From contig DKWE01000098.1 in the NCBI GenBank assembly GCA_002491565.1, positions 1-35,044 of the forward strand: a stretch of 35,044 nucleotides of DNA. The letters run 5' to 3'. A program made the translations under genes and the position numbers. Below, in pieces: positions 23,178-31,198 of the stretch; within the stretch, counting starts at the first letter, position 1; the number at the start of each line of letters is the position of its first letter. Source of the stretch: Lachnospiraceae bacterium UBA7160. Its GTDB lineage: Bacteria; Bacillota; Clostridia; Lachnospirales; Lachnospiraceae. The notes under the pieces were generated by a model that saw only the letters and a program-made list of their open reading frames with translations, did no database searches and was not told where the DNA came from.

Positions 23178-24934
23178 TGAAAAAGCAGACAGGCCAAAAA
23201 GAAATTATCAAAAAGGTACTGGCGTATATCCGTCCGCAGGGCCTCTGGGTGCTGCTCTCACTCCTGATGGCAGTCATATCCGTTGCGCTGACCTTGTATC
23301 TTCCGGTGCTGACCGGGCAGGTCATCGATCACATTTTAGGGCCGGGCGAGGTAGAGTTTGATGAGATTTTCTCCATTATGCGCGTGATGCTTGCGGCGAT
23401 TCTGGTGACGGCAGCGGCGCAGTGGCTGATGAATCTCTGCAACAACCGCATCGTCTATACGGTGACGCGCAGCATCCGGGAGGAAGCGTTTGCGAAGATT
23501 GAGATTCTTCCGCTGAAATATCTGGACACGCATTCCTCGGGCGATATCGTCAGCCGCATCATTGCAGATGTTGACCAGTTTGCGGACGGATTGCTGATGG
23601 GATTTACACAGCTGTTTACCGGTGTTGTCACAATCGTCGGCACGCTGTTTTTCATGCTCTCGGTCAATCCGGGTATCACGGTGGTCGTGGTGGTGCTGAC
23701 TCCGGTATCGCTGCTGGTTGCAAGCTTCATCGCAAAGCGCACTTACTCCATGTTCCGGCTGCAGTCAAAGACGCGCGGCGAGCAGACAGCGCTGATCAAT
23801 GAAATGATTGAGAACCAGAAGGTGGTGCAGGCGTACGGGCAGGAGCAGAAGGTGCAGGAGCGGTTCGACGAGATCAATGACCGGCTGCAGAAGTATTCTC
23901 TGCGCGCGACGTTTTTCTCTTCGATTACGAACCCGTCAACCCGGTTTGTGAATAGCCTGGTTTATACGGGTGTCGGCCTGACAGGGGCGTTTGCGGCGGT
24001 GCGCGGCGCTATGACGGTTGGCCAGCTCTCGGCGTTTCTTTCCTACGCGAATCAGTATACGAAGCCGTTTAATGAGATTTCGGGCGTGATCACAGAGCTG
24101 CAGAACGCAGTTGCGTGCGCGGGACGGATTTTTGAGCTGATTGACGAGAAACCGCAGATCCCGGATCCCGAGCCGGCCAAAAGCCTTCCGGGTGACATCG
24201 GGCAGGTCAGCCTGGAGCATGTCAATTTCTCGTATACACCGGAGAAAAAGCTGATCCAGGACTTCAATCTCAGGGTGAAGAAGGGCCAGATGGTAGCCAT
24301 CGTCGGACCGACTGGCTGCGGCAAGACAACACTGATCAATCTGCTGATGCGATTCTATGACGTGGACAGTGGTGCGATCCGGATCGAGGGGCGGGATCTC
24401 CGATCTCTGAAGCGCGACACCGTGCGCAGCTCGTTTGGAATGGTGCTGCAGGATACGTGGCTGCGCAGCGGAACGATCCGTGACAACATCCGCACGGGTA
24501 GACCGGAGGCAACGGATGAGGAGGTTATCCGTGCCGCGAAGGAAGCGCATGCGCACAGCTTTATCCGCCGTCTTCCGGATGGCTACGATACGGTGATTAC
24601 GGAAAATGGAGGGAATCTTTCGCAGGGGCAGAAGCAGCTGCTCTGCATCGCTCGCGTGATGCTTTGTCTCCCGCCGATGCTGATTCTCGACGAGGCGACG
24701 TCCTCGATTGATACCCGCACGGAGATCCGCATCCAGAAAGCATTCCATACTATGATGCAGGGGCGCACGAGTTTCATCGTCGCTCACCGACTCTCTACGA
24801 TCCGGAATGCGGATGTGATTCTTGTCATGCGTGACGGCAATATTGTCGAGCAGGGCACGCACAGGGAGCTGCTTGCAAAGGATGGCTTCTACGCGGAAAT
24901 CTACAACAGCCAGTTTGTGAATACGGCAGTGTAG
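23177..24934 (+). CDS. ABC exporter, half with the canonical catalytic site
   Basis: The ATG at 23177 overlaps the stop of the previous gene by one base and has AAAGGAGGA upstream; a GTG one codon earlier is also in frame. The 585-aa half-transporter has Walker A GPTGCGKT (377-384), Walker B ILDE (Glu506) and switch His537. Its signature is LSQGQ instead of LSGGQ. In a heterodimer this altered signature faces the degenerate Walker site of the partner, so both changes fall in the same non-hydrolysing ATP site. Co-expression by translational coupling is expected. Confidence 0.92.
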   Translation: MKKQTGQKEIIKKVLAYIRPQGLWVLLSLLMAVISVALTLYLPVLTGQVIDHILGPGEVEFDEIFSIMRVMLAAILVTAAAQWLMNLCNNRIVYTVTRSIREEAFAKIEILPLKYLDTHSSGDIVSRIIADVDQFADGLLMGFTQLFTGVVTIVGTLFFMLSVNPGITVVVVVLTPVSLLVASFIAKRTYSMFRLQSKTRGEQTALINEMIENQKVVQAYGQEQKVQERFDEINDRLQKYSLRATFFSSITNPSTRFVNSLVYTGVGLTGAFAAVRGAMTVGQLSAFLSYANQYTKPFNEISGVITELQNAVACAGRIFELIDEKPQIPDPEPAKSLPGDIGQVSLEHVNFSYTPEKKLIQDFNLRVKKGQMVAIVGPTGCGKTTLINLLMRFYDVDSGAIRIEGRDLRSLKRDTVRSSFGMVLQDTWLRSGTIRDNIRTGRPEATDEEVIRAAKEAHAHSFIRRLPDGYDTVITENGGNLSQGQKQLLCIARVMLCLPPMLILDEATSSIDTRTEIRIQKAFHTMMQGRTSFIVAHRLSTIRNADVILVMRDGNIVEQGTHRELLAKDGFYAEIYNSQFVNTAV

Positions 24935-25023
24935 GCAGCAGAAAGAGCTGCGGTTCAGTCGGCCGGCCGCTGCTTAGAGAAGTACGTCTGAACAAAACGG
25001 CGGAGTAAGAATGAGGAGAAATT

Positions 25024-26361
25024 ATGACAAAAGATATGACGGCAGGAAGCCCGCTCCGGCTGGTGATCAGCTTTGCGGTGCCAATGTTTCTTGGCATGCT
25101 GTTCCAGCAGTTTTACAGCATGGTAGATACCGTGATCGTGGGAAAATTTCTGGGTGTCGGGCCGCTAGCCGGAGTTGGTTCGACCGGCTCCCTCAGCTTC
25201 ATGGTCATCGGCTTCTGTACCGGTGTCTGCAATGGGTTTGCGATCCCGGTGGCGCAGAAATTTGGCGCGAAACGGGATGCGGAGCTGCGCAAATTTGTGG
25301 CAAACAGCGCGTGGCTCTGCGTGATTTTCTCTGTCGTGCTGACGCTTTCGGTTGTGGCGCTGTGCCGCCCGATCCTGCGTCTGATGGACACGCCGGAGGA
25401 CATTTTTGAATATGCATACGTGTACATCGTGATCATTTTCTGGGGGATTCCGTGCACGTTTCTGTACAACATCCTGGCGGCGATCAGCCGTTCTCTTGGC
25501 GACAGCCGCACGCCGGTGGTGTTCCTCGCGCTGTCCTCCGTGATCAATATTGTGCTGGATATCGTCTTTATCGTCTGCTTTCATATGAGTGTGGAGGGTC
25601 CGGCGCTTGCCACTGTGATTTCGCAGGGGCTTTCCGGGGTGATTTGTTTCTTTTATATGAAAAAGAAATTTGTAATTCTGAAAATGAACCGCGAGGAGCT
25701 CAGGATGCGTGTTTCCTATATGAAAACGCTCTGCTACATGGGGATTCCGATGGGGCTGCAGTACTCGATCACGGCGATTGGCTCGATCATTGTACAGGCG
25801 GCGGTGAACGGCTTCGGCTCTCTGACTGTCGCGGGGGTGACGGCGGCACAGCGCATCAATGCCTTCATCAGCTGTCCGGTGGAATCGATCGGCGCTACGA
25901 TGTCCTCCTACAGCGGGCAGAACATGGGCGCAGGACGGCTTGACCGGGTTGGAAAAGGTCTGCGCGATGCCTCGCTGCTCGGATTTGCGCTCTCTGCGAT
26001 CCTGTTCGTGGTGGTGTTGCTGACCGGGAAACAGCTGTCCTTGCTGTTTCTGGATACGGCGGACGAGCAGGTGGTCGCATACTCCTATCAGTTCCTCGTG
26101 ACGACTGCGGCGGGCTACTGTCTGCTGACGCTCGTAAATACCGTCCGATTTACCATCCAGGGTATGGGATTTTCCATCCTGGCGATTACCTCCGGTGTGC
26201 TGGAAATGATCGCACGCGGCACGGCGGGGCTTGTGCTTGTCCCACTGATCGGCTATACCGGAATTTGTCTCTCCCATGTGCTGGCATGGATTTTTGCTGA
26301 CAGCTTTCTGATACCTGCATTCTTTCATTGTAAGAAGAAGGTGCAGAAGCTGTATGCATAG
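25024..26361 (+). CDS. MATE family efflux transporter
   Basis: This 445-aa protein with about 12 helices begins MTAGSPLRLVISFAVPMFLGMLFQQFYSMVDTVIVGKFLG, the MATE N-terminal pattern. The second repeat begins near MGIPMGLQYSITAIGSIIVQAAVNGFG. MATE proteins exchange sodium or protons for organic cations or drugs. The gene lies 89 bp after the ABC pair, in the same direction and after GAGGAG, so it is probably part of one export cluster. The substrate is unknown. Confidence 0.93.
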   Translation: MTKDMTAGSPLRLVISFAVPMFLGMLFQQFYSMVDTVIVGKFLGVGPLAGVGSTGSLSFMVIGFCTGVCNGFAIPVAQKFGAKRDAELRKFVANSAWLCVIFSVVLTLSVVALCRPILRLMDTPEDIFEYAYVYIVIIFWGIPCTFLYNILAAISRSLGDSRTPVVFLALSSVINIVLDIVFIVCFHMSVEGPALATVISQGLSGVICFFYMKKKFVILKMNREELRMRVSYMKTLCYMGIPMGLQYSITAIGSIIVQAAVNGFGSLTVAGVTAAQRINAFISCPVESIGATMSSYSGQNMGAGRLDRVGKGLRDASLLGFALSAILFVVVLLTGKQLSLLFLDTADEQVVAYSYQFLVTTAAGYCLLTLVNTVRFTIQGMGFSILAITSGVLEMIARGTAGLVLVPLIGYTGICLSHVLAWIFADSFLIPAFFHCKKKVQKLYA

Positions 26362-26413
26362 TGCAATGCCGCAACCTTCAGGAATAAGGCATGGCGGGGG
26401 AGGATCATTTTGA

Positions 26414-27436
26414 ATGGACAGAAAGTCAAAAAACAGCCGGACTCTGGATATGTATGTCCGGCTGTGTGAGGGCAAAACCCTGAAAAAGAAAGAGGAGGCG
26501 GAGCGGTTTGGTGTGGATGAGCGTTCGATCCAGAGAGATCTTGATGACATCCGGGCCTTTCTGCACGACCCTGCTTCTGAGCGAATGACCGATACGAGAG
26601 ATGTGGTGTATGACCGTTTGCGGGAGGGTTACATTATGACCGGGGAGGGAGGCTCCCTGATGAGTAATGATGAAATCCTTGCAGTCAGTAAGATCTTGCT
26701 GGAGAGCCGGGCTTTTACGAAGAAAGAGATCAGCTCAGTTCTTGATAAGCTGATTGCCGGCTGTGTTCCACAACAGAACCGGAAGCTGATTGCGGATTTG
26801 ATTTCTAATGAAAAGTACCACTACGTAGAGCTTCGGCATAAATCAGATGTAAACATGCTTCTCTGGGAACTGGGAGAAGAGATCCGGGAATGCAGCCTGA
26901 TAGAGATCACTTATGGAAAACAGGTTTCCGCTAAGCAGGTGGTGAAGAGAGTTGTCCGGCCGGTCGCGCTCATCTTTTCAGAGTATTATTTCTACCTGAT
27001 TGCTTTTATTATTGAGAAGGGGGAAGACGGAAAATACCAGCAGAAATACAATTATCCGGCGGTTTTCCGCGTGGACCGTATCAGTGGCTGCCGGAAGCTT
27101 GGCGAGAAGTTTCGGATTGCGTATGCGAATCGCTTCGAAGAGGGAGAATTCCGGAAACGGGTTCAGTTTATGTTTCCCGGAGAACTGCTGCGGATCCAGA
27201 TCCGGTATACCGGCAGAAATGTCGAGGCAGTGCTGGACCGGCTCCCGACGGCGCAGGTGCTCCGGGAAGATGAGGATGGCATTGTGATCAAGGCAGAGGT
27301 ATTCGGCAAGGGAATTCTGATGTGGCTCTTAAGTCAGGGAAGTGCAATTGAAGTACTGCGCCCGCAGTCGGTCAGGAATGAGATGAAAAAAATTCTGCTG
27401 GAAATGCTGGAGAGATATAAAGATGAAGCTATTTGA
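26414..27436 (+). CDS. WYL domain transcriptional regulator
   Basis: This 340-aa protein has an N-terminal winged helix (TLKKKEEAERFGVDERSIQRDLDDIRAFL, residues ~20-50). A WYL domain follows from about residue 150 (CSLIEITYGK, then VVRPVALIFSEYYFYLIAFI), and a WCX-type C-terminal extension (GILMWLLSQGSAIEVLRPQSVRNEMKKIL). WYL domains bind nucleic acid or small ligands and often regulate stress or defence genes. It lies 52 bp after the MATE gene and may control the export cluster, but this is only position. A strong terminator follows. Confidence 0.88.
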   Translation: MDRKSKNSRTLDMYVRLCEGKTLKKKEEAERFGVDERSIQRDLDDIRAFLHDPASERMTDTRDVVYDRLREGYIMTGEGGSLMSNDEILAVSKILLESRAFTKKEISSVLDKLIAGCVPQQNRKLIADLISNEKYHYVELRHKSDVNMLLWELGEEIRECSLIEITYGKQVSAKQVVKRVVRPVALIFSEYYFYLIAFIIEKGEDGKYQQKYNYPAVFRVDRISGCRKLGEKFRIAYANRFEEGEFRKRVQFMFPGELLRIQIRYTGRNVEAVLDRLPTAQVLREDEDGIVIKAEVFGKGILMWLLSQGSAIEVLRPQSVRNEMKKILLEMLERYKDEAI

Positions 27437-27442
27437 TCCGGG

Positions 27443-27490
27443 GGTGTTGCAAAATAGTTGAAAGCGGTAAGCTATTTTGCAACACCTCTT
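27443..27490 (+). terminator. Perfect 15-bp hairpin with T-run (repeat element copy 2)
   Basis: GGTGTTGCAAAATAG (27443-27457) pairs perfectly with CTATTTTGCAACACC (27472-27486) around a 14-nt loop, then TCTTTT. It is six bases after the WYL stop codon, a strong intrinsic terminator. Its left 23 bases match the left end of the element at 9816. Confidence 0.85.
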
Positions 27491-27656
27491 TTGGCTGTGC
27501 GCTTAATCTCGCGCTGCCCGGAGCTGCGCGGAGTTAAGAGTGTTCCGGGGAGTTTTGCTGCCTGTGTGACAGAATGGTTGCAGAAGAGAACACTTCGTAG
27601 TAAAATAAAAAGCCGGGAAAAGAGTAATGTGTTTGGAAAGCGAGGAAATAAATGAC

Positions 27657-28199
27657 ATGAGGATTGGAATGGGATATGACGTGCACCGTTTGGCGGAAGG
27701 GCGGAAATTGATTCTTGGAGGAGTGGAAATCCCGTATGAGAGAGGACTGCTGGGGCATTCGGACGCGGATGTTGTAGTGCATGCGATCATGGATGCACTG
27801 CTGGGGGCAGCGGCGCTAGGAGACATCGGCAAGCATTTTCCGGATACTGACCCGGCGTATGAGGGCATTTCCAGTATCGAGCTGCTGCGGCGCGTCGGGA
27901 AACTGCTGGAGGAACATTGTTTTGTGATTGAAAATATCGATGCGACGATTATCGCGCAGCGGCCGAAGCTCCTGCCGTATATGCCGGACATGAAGAAAAA
28001 TGTCGCGCAGGCGCTGGGGCTGCCGGAGGACCGCGTCAATATCAAGGCGACGACAGAAGAAGGGCTTGGCTTTACCGGTACCGGGGAGGGGATTTCGTCT
28101 CAGGCGGTGTGTCTGCTTACCCCGCTTATGGATGCCATCGCTGATTCCCGGATGACAGCGCCGGCTGCCTGCGGAGGCTGCGGGACAAAATTTCATTGA
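27657..28199 (+). CDS. ispF: 2-C-methyl-D-erythritol 2,4-cyclodiphosphate synthase
   Basis: ATG 27657 gives the family start MRIGMGYDVHRL, with the zinc ligands Asp8 and His10 and a later GHSDADVVVH. An upstream in-frame ATG at 27627 is not supported. The enzyme forms the cyclic diphosphate in the non-mevalonate isoprenoid pathway. It has 180 residues, about 20 more than usual; the extra tail ends ADSRMTAPAACGGCGTKFH. GCGAGGA lies ten bases before the start. The order ispF-cysS-mrnC-rlmB is typical of Firmicutes. Confidence 0.95.
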   Translation: MRIGMGYDVHRLAEGRKLILGGVEIPYERGLLGHSDADVVVHAIMDALLGAAALGDIGKHFPDTDPAYEGISSIELLRRVGKLLEEHCFVIENIDATIIAQRPKLLPYMPDMKKNVAQALGLPEDRVNIKATTEEGLGFTGTGEGISSQAVCLLTPLMDAIADSRMTAPAACGGCGTKFH

Positions 28200-28224
28200 C
28201 AAACCCTGATATTTTGCTTAGACT
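28196..28224 (+). promoter_or_regulatory. Promoter for cysS with consensus -35
   Basis: TTGACA (28196-28201) overlaps the ispF stop codon and is followed after 17 bp by TAGACT (28219-28224). Transcription would begin near 28231, leaving a leader of about 160 nt before cysS. Confidence 0.6.
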
Positions 28225-28230
28225 GAGGAT

Positions 28231-28390
28231 ATCTGTGCAGCCCTGCGATACGCTGAGGATTACGCAGTGAAATGCTTCTGAATGAAAGAGGCAATCTAGC
28301 TGTTTGGCAACCGAGATCCAGTGCAAGATACTGGCAGCAAATCTGTGAGGGCGTTGAACCGATACAGCATGTTTTAGAAAGGAAGTTCTC
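28231..28390 (+). other. Long structured leader of cysS
   Basis: About 160 nt lie between the predicted transcription start and the cysS ATG. A hairpin forms at 28315-28344: AGAT/ATCT outer pairs and CCAGT/ACTGG inner pairs, with a GCAAGAT loop. CTGCG (28242-28246) pairs with CGCAG (28263-28267). A T-box would be expected before cysS in this group, but neither the conserved T-box sequence nor an intrinsic terminator is clear; GAGGGCGTTGAACCG (28347-28361) is only a weak resemblance. An unassigned cis-acting RNA is possible. Confidence 0.35.
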
Positions 28391-29797
28391 ATGAAACTAT
28401 ATAATACTGAAACCAAACGAAAAGAAGAGTTTGTCACGATTGAGCCGGGAAAGGTGCGGATGTACGTCTGCGGCCCGACCGTGTACAATTTTATTCATAT
28501 TGGAAATGCGCGTCCGATGATCGTGTTTGACACGGTGCGCCGCTACCTGGAGTACCGGGGCTATGAGGTCAACTACGTGTCAAATTTCACCGATGTGGAC
28601 GATAAGATCATTGCGAAGGCTATTGAGGAGGGCGTTACGGCGCAGGAAATCTCGGAGCGCTACATTGCCGAGTGCAAGAAGGATATGGAGGGCATGAATG
28701 TAAGGCACGCGACGACACACCCGCTGGCGACAAGGGAAATCGACGGGATGATCGAGATGATCCAGACGTTGATTGACAAAGGCTATGCCTATGATGTGGA
28801 TGGCACGGTTTATTTCCGCACCCGCAAATTCAAGTCCTATGGCAAGCTTTCGCACAAGAATCTCGATGATCTGCGCGCCGGGAATCGTTCTCTGCTGGTG
28901 ACGGGGGAGGATCAGAAGGAGGATCCGCTTGATTTCGTGCTCTGGAAGCCGAAAAAGGAGGGCGAGCCGTATTGGACCTCTCCGTGGAGTGACGGACGTC
29001 CTGGCTGGCATATCGAGTGCTCGGTGATGGCGAAGAAATATCTCGGCGATGAAATCGATATCCATGCGGGCGGCGAGGACCTGATTTTCCCGCACCATGA
29101 AAATGAAATTGCGCAGAGTGAGTGCTGCAACGGGAAGATTTTCTCCCGCTACTGGCTGCACAATGCGTTCCTGAATATCGACAACCGCAAGATGTCAAAG
29201 TCTCTCGGAAATTTCTTTACGGTCCGTGAGATTTCGGAGAAATATGATCTGCAGGTGCTGCGCCTGTTCATGCTGAGTGCGCACTACCGCAGTCCGCTCA
29301 ATTTCAGTGCGGAGCTGATGGAGTCTGCCAAGAGCGCACTGGAGCGGATCCGAAACGCGGTTTCGAATCTGACATTTCTCGGGAAGAATGCTGCGGACGG
29401 TGAGCTGTCCGGGCAGGAACAGATCCTGGCGGAGCAGCTTGGAGCGTACCGGGCGAAGTTCGAAGAGGCGATGGATGACGATTTCAATACAGCCGATGCG
29501 CTTGCAGCGATTTTTGAGCTGGTAAAGTTCGCAAACAGCAGTGCAAATGCGGACAGCACTAAGGCGTGGCTGGAACTGCTGCGTAAGGAGCTTCTGGAGC
29601 TGTGCGAGGTGATGGGAATCATCGCAGAGGAAAAGGAAGAGCTGCTGGATGCGGACATCGAGGCGCTGATTGCGGAGCGGCAGGCCGCGAGGAAAGCGAA
29701 GAATTTTGCACGCGCGGACGAGATCCGGAATGAGCTGCTTGAGAAGGGGATCACGCTCCTGGATACGAGAGAAGGAGTCAAATGGAAGCGGGCATAA
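28391..29797 (+). CDS. cysS: Cysteine--tRNA ligase
   Basis: This 468-aa class I aminoacyl-tRNA synthetase has Cys27 (YVCGPTVYN, zinc ligand), the HIGN motif (residues 36-39) and KMSKS (267-271). The body has the expected CysRS sequence SDGRPGWHIECSVMAKKYLG and HHENEIAQSE. The C-terminal half is the DALR anticodon-binding part. It charges tRNA-Cys in the cytoplasm. GAAAGGAAG precedes the ATG. The end overlaps mrnC by 16 bases. Confidence 0.98.
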   Translation: MKLYNTETKRKEEFVTIEPGKVRMYVCGPTVYNFIHIGNARPMIVFDTVRRYLEYRGYEVNYVSNFTDVDDKIIAKAIEEGVTAQEISERYIAECKKDMEGMNVRHATTHPLATREIDGMIEMIQTLIDKGYAYDVDGTVYFRTRKFKSYGKLSHKNLDDLRAGNRSLLVTGEDQKEDPLDFVLWKPKKEGEPYWTSPWSDGRPGWHIECSVMAKKYLGDEIDIHAGGEDLIFPHHENEIAQSECCNGKIFSRYWLHNAFLNIDNRKMSKSLGNFFTVREISEKYDLQVLRLFMLSAHYRSPLNFSAELMESAKSALERIRNAVSNLTFLGKNAADGELSGQEQILAEQLGAYRAKFEEAMDDDFNTADALAAIFELVKFANSSANADSTKAWLELLRKELLELCEVMGIIAEEKEELLDADIEALIAERQAARKAKNFARADEIRNELLEKGITLLDTREGVKWKRA

Positions 29798-30225
29798 GAT
29801 CTTTTGAGGAAAGCCTTGACGGCGCATTCGGACTGTCCGAAAAGGACTGGAGCCAGTATGCGCCGCTCACGCTGGCTTATCTGGGCGATGCGGTGTACGA
29901 GCTGGCGGTGCGCGCGATTTTTGTGAAACGGATGGATATTCAGACGCAGAAGCTCCATCGGAAGGTGACGGCGTGTGTATGCGCGCAGGCGCAGGCGGAG
30001 ATGATCCGTGTGCTGCTGTCCTCGCTGACGGAGGAGGAGCAGGCCATCTATCGCCGCGGGCGGAATGCGAAGCCCTATACGAAGGCGAAGCACGCGACGA
30101 TGGGCGAATATCTGGAGGCAACCGGCTTCGAGGCCGTGATTGGGTATCTGTATTTGAAAAAAGAAAACGAGCGGATGACCGCGCTGATTCAGCAGGGGCT
30201 GGAGGCGCTGAAGCTGCTGGGCTAA
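29782..30225 (+). CDS. mrnC: Mini-ribonuclease III
   Basis: This 147-aa protein consists of a single RNase III catalytic domain with YLGDAVYELAVR (catalytic acidic residues) and no double-stranded RNA-binding domain. It matures the ends of 23S rRNA in Firmicutes. It starts inside the 3' end of cysS, so translation is probably coupled. The next gene, rlmB, also acts on 23S rRNA. Confidence 0.95.
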   Translation: MEAGIRSFEESLDGAFGLSEKDWSQYAPLTLAYLGDAVYELAVRAIFVKRMDIQTQKLHRKVTACVCAQAQAEMIRVLLSSLTEEEQAIYRRGRNAKPYTKAKHATMGEYLEATGFEAVIGYLYLKKENERMTALIQQGLEALKLLG

Positions 30226-30239
30226 AATGGAGAAAACGT

Positions 30240-31148
30240 ATGAGCAGAGAAAACTGGCGCAGCGAGCGAGGCGCAGAAAGGTTTGGACAGGGCAATCGAA
30301 AGTCCTATGAAGGAAAACGCGAGGGGCGCACGGAACGAAAGCAGTATGAAGAGAAGCGCGAGGGCCGCGCAGAACATGTACCTGGTATGGAGGGAACGCT
30401 GCGTGAGGAGGATGCCCGCATCATTGAGGGCCGCAATGCAGTGCTGGAGGCATTCCGGTCAGGAAAGACGGTTGACCGTCTGCTGATGCTGGATGGCTGT
30501 CAGGACGGACCGATGCAGACGATCCGCCGTGAGGCAAAAAAATATGGGACAATGATCGATTTTGTGCGCCGGGAGCGTCTGGATCAGGTGTCTCCGACCG
30601 GGACGCATCAGGGCGTGATTGCCTATATTGCAGCTTACGAATATGCAGAGGTGTCTGACATTCTGACGAAGGCGAAGGAAAAGGGCGAACCACCGTTCCT
30701 GATCCTGCTGGATGATATCGAAGACCCACACAATCTCGGAGCGATTATCCGTACCGCAAACCTTGCAGGTGCGCACGGCGTGATCATTCCGAAGCGCCGC
30801 GCGGTCGGACTGACAGCTACGGTTGCCAGGACTTCGGCAGGCGCATTGAATTATACGCCGGTGGCGCGTGTGACGAACCTGAGTGCAACAATTGAGGAAC
30901 TGAAGAAGGAAGGCATCTGGTTTGTCTGCGCGGACATGGGCGGGGAGCTGATGTATCACCAGAACCTGACCGGACCAATCGGCCTGGTCATCGGCAGCGA
31001 GGGCTCCGGCGTCAGCCGTCTGGTGAAGGAAAAATGTGATTTCACCGCGTCGATTCCGATGTACGGGGATATCGATTCCCTGAATGCGTCGGTGGCAGCA
31101 GGAGTGCTCGCCTACGAAATTGTGCGGCAGAGGACCTGCCGGAAGTAA
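30240..31148 (+). CDS. rlmB: 23S rRNA (guanosine-2'-O-)-methyltransferase RlmB (TrmH/SpoU family)
   Basis: ATG 30240 is 14 bp after the mrnC stop. The 302-aa protein has the substrate-binding N-domain (IIEGRNAVLEAFRSGKTVDRLL) and the SpoU knot: LDDIEDPHNLGAIIRTANLAGAHG, GLVIGSEGSGVSRLV, IPMYGDIDSLNASVAAGVLAYE. It methylates one guanosine of 23S rRNA using SAM. An extra ~55-residue N-terminal segment is rich in Arg, Glu, Gly and Lys, with the near repeat KREGRTE/KREGRAE. It is probably disordered and may bind RNA. Confidence 0.95.
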   Translation: MSRENWRSERGAERFGQGNRKSYEGKREGRTERKQYEEKREGRAEHVPGMEGTLREEDARIIEGRNAVLEAFRSGKTVDRLLMLDGCQDGPMQTIRREAKKYGTMIDFVRRERLDQVSPTGTHQGVIAYIAAYEYAEVSDILTKAKEKGEPPFLILLDDIEDPHNLGAIIRTANLAGAHGVIIPKRRAVGLTATVARTSAGALNYTPVARVTNLSATIEELKKEGIWFVCADMGGELMYHQNLTGPIGLVIGSEGSGVSRLVKEKCDFTASIPMYGDIDSLNASVAAGVLAYEIVRQRTCRK

Positions 31149-31198
31149 GCGCGGCAGGGAGGGAATAGAGAGCAGCAGTATGCTGCGAAATAGATAAT

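Noticed and set aside
27458..27655. 65-codon frame before ispF
   Set aside because: Begins inside the terminator hairpin and overlaps the ispF ribosome binding site.
28231..28390. T-box or cobalamin/SAM riboswitch call for the cysS leader
   Set aside because: Only partial motif likeness; conserved cores and the terminator could not be identified.
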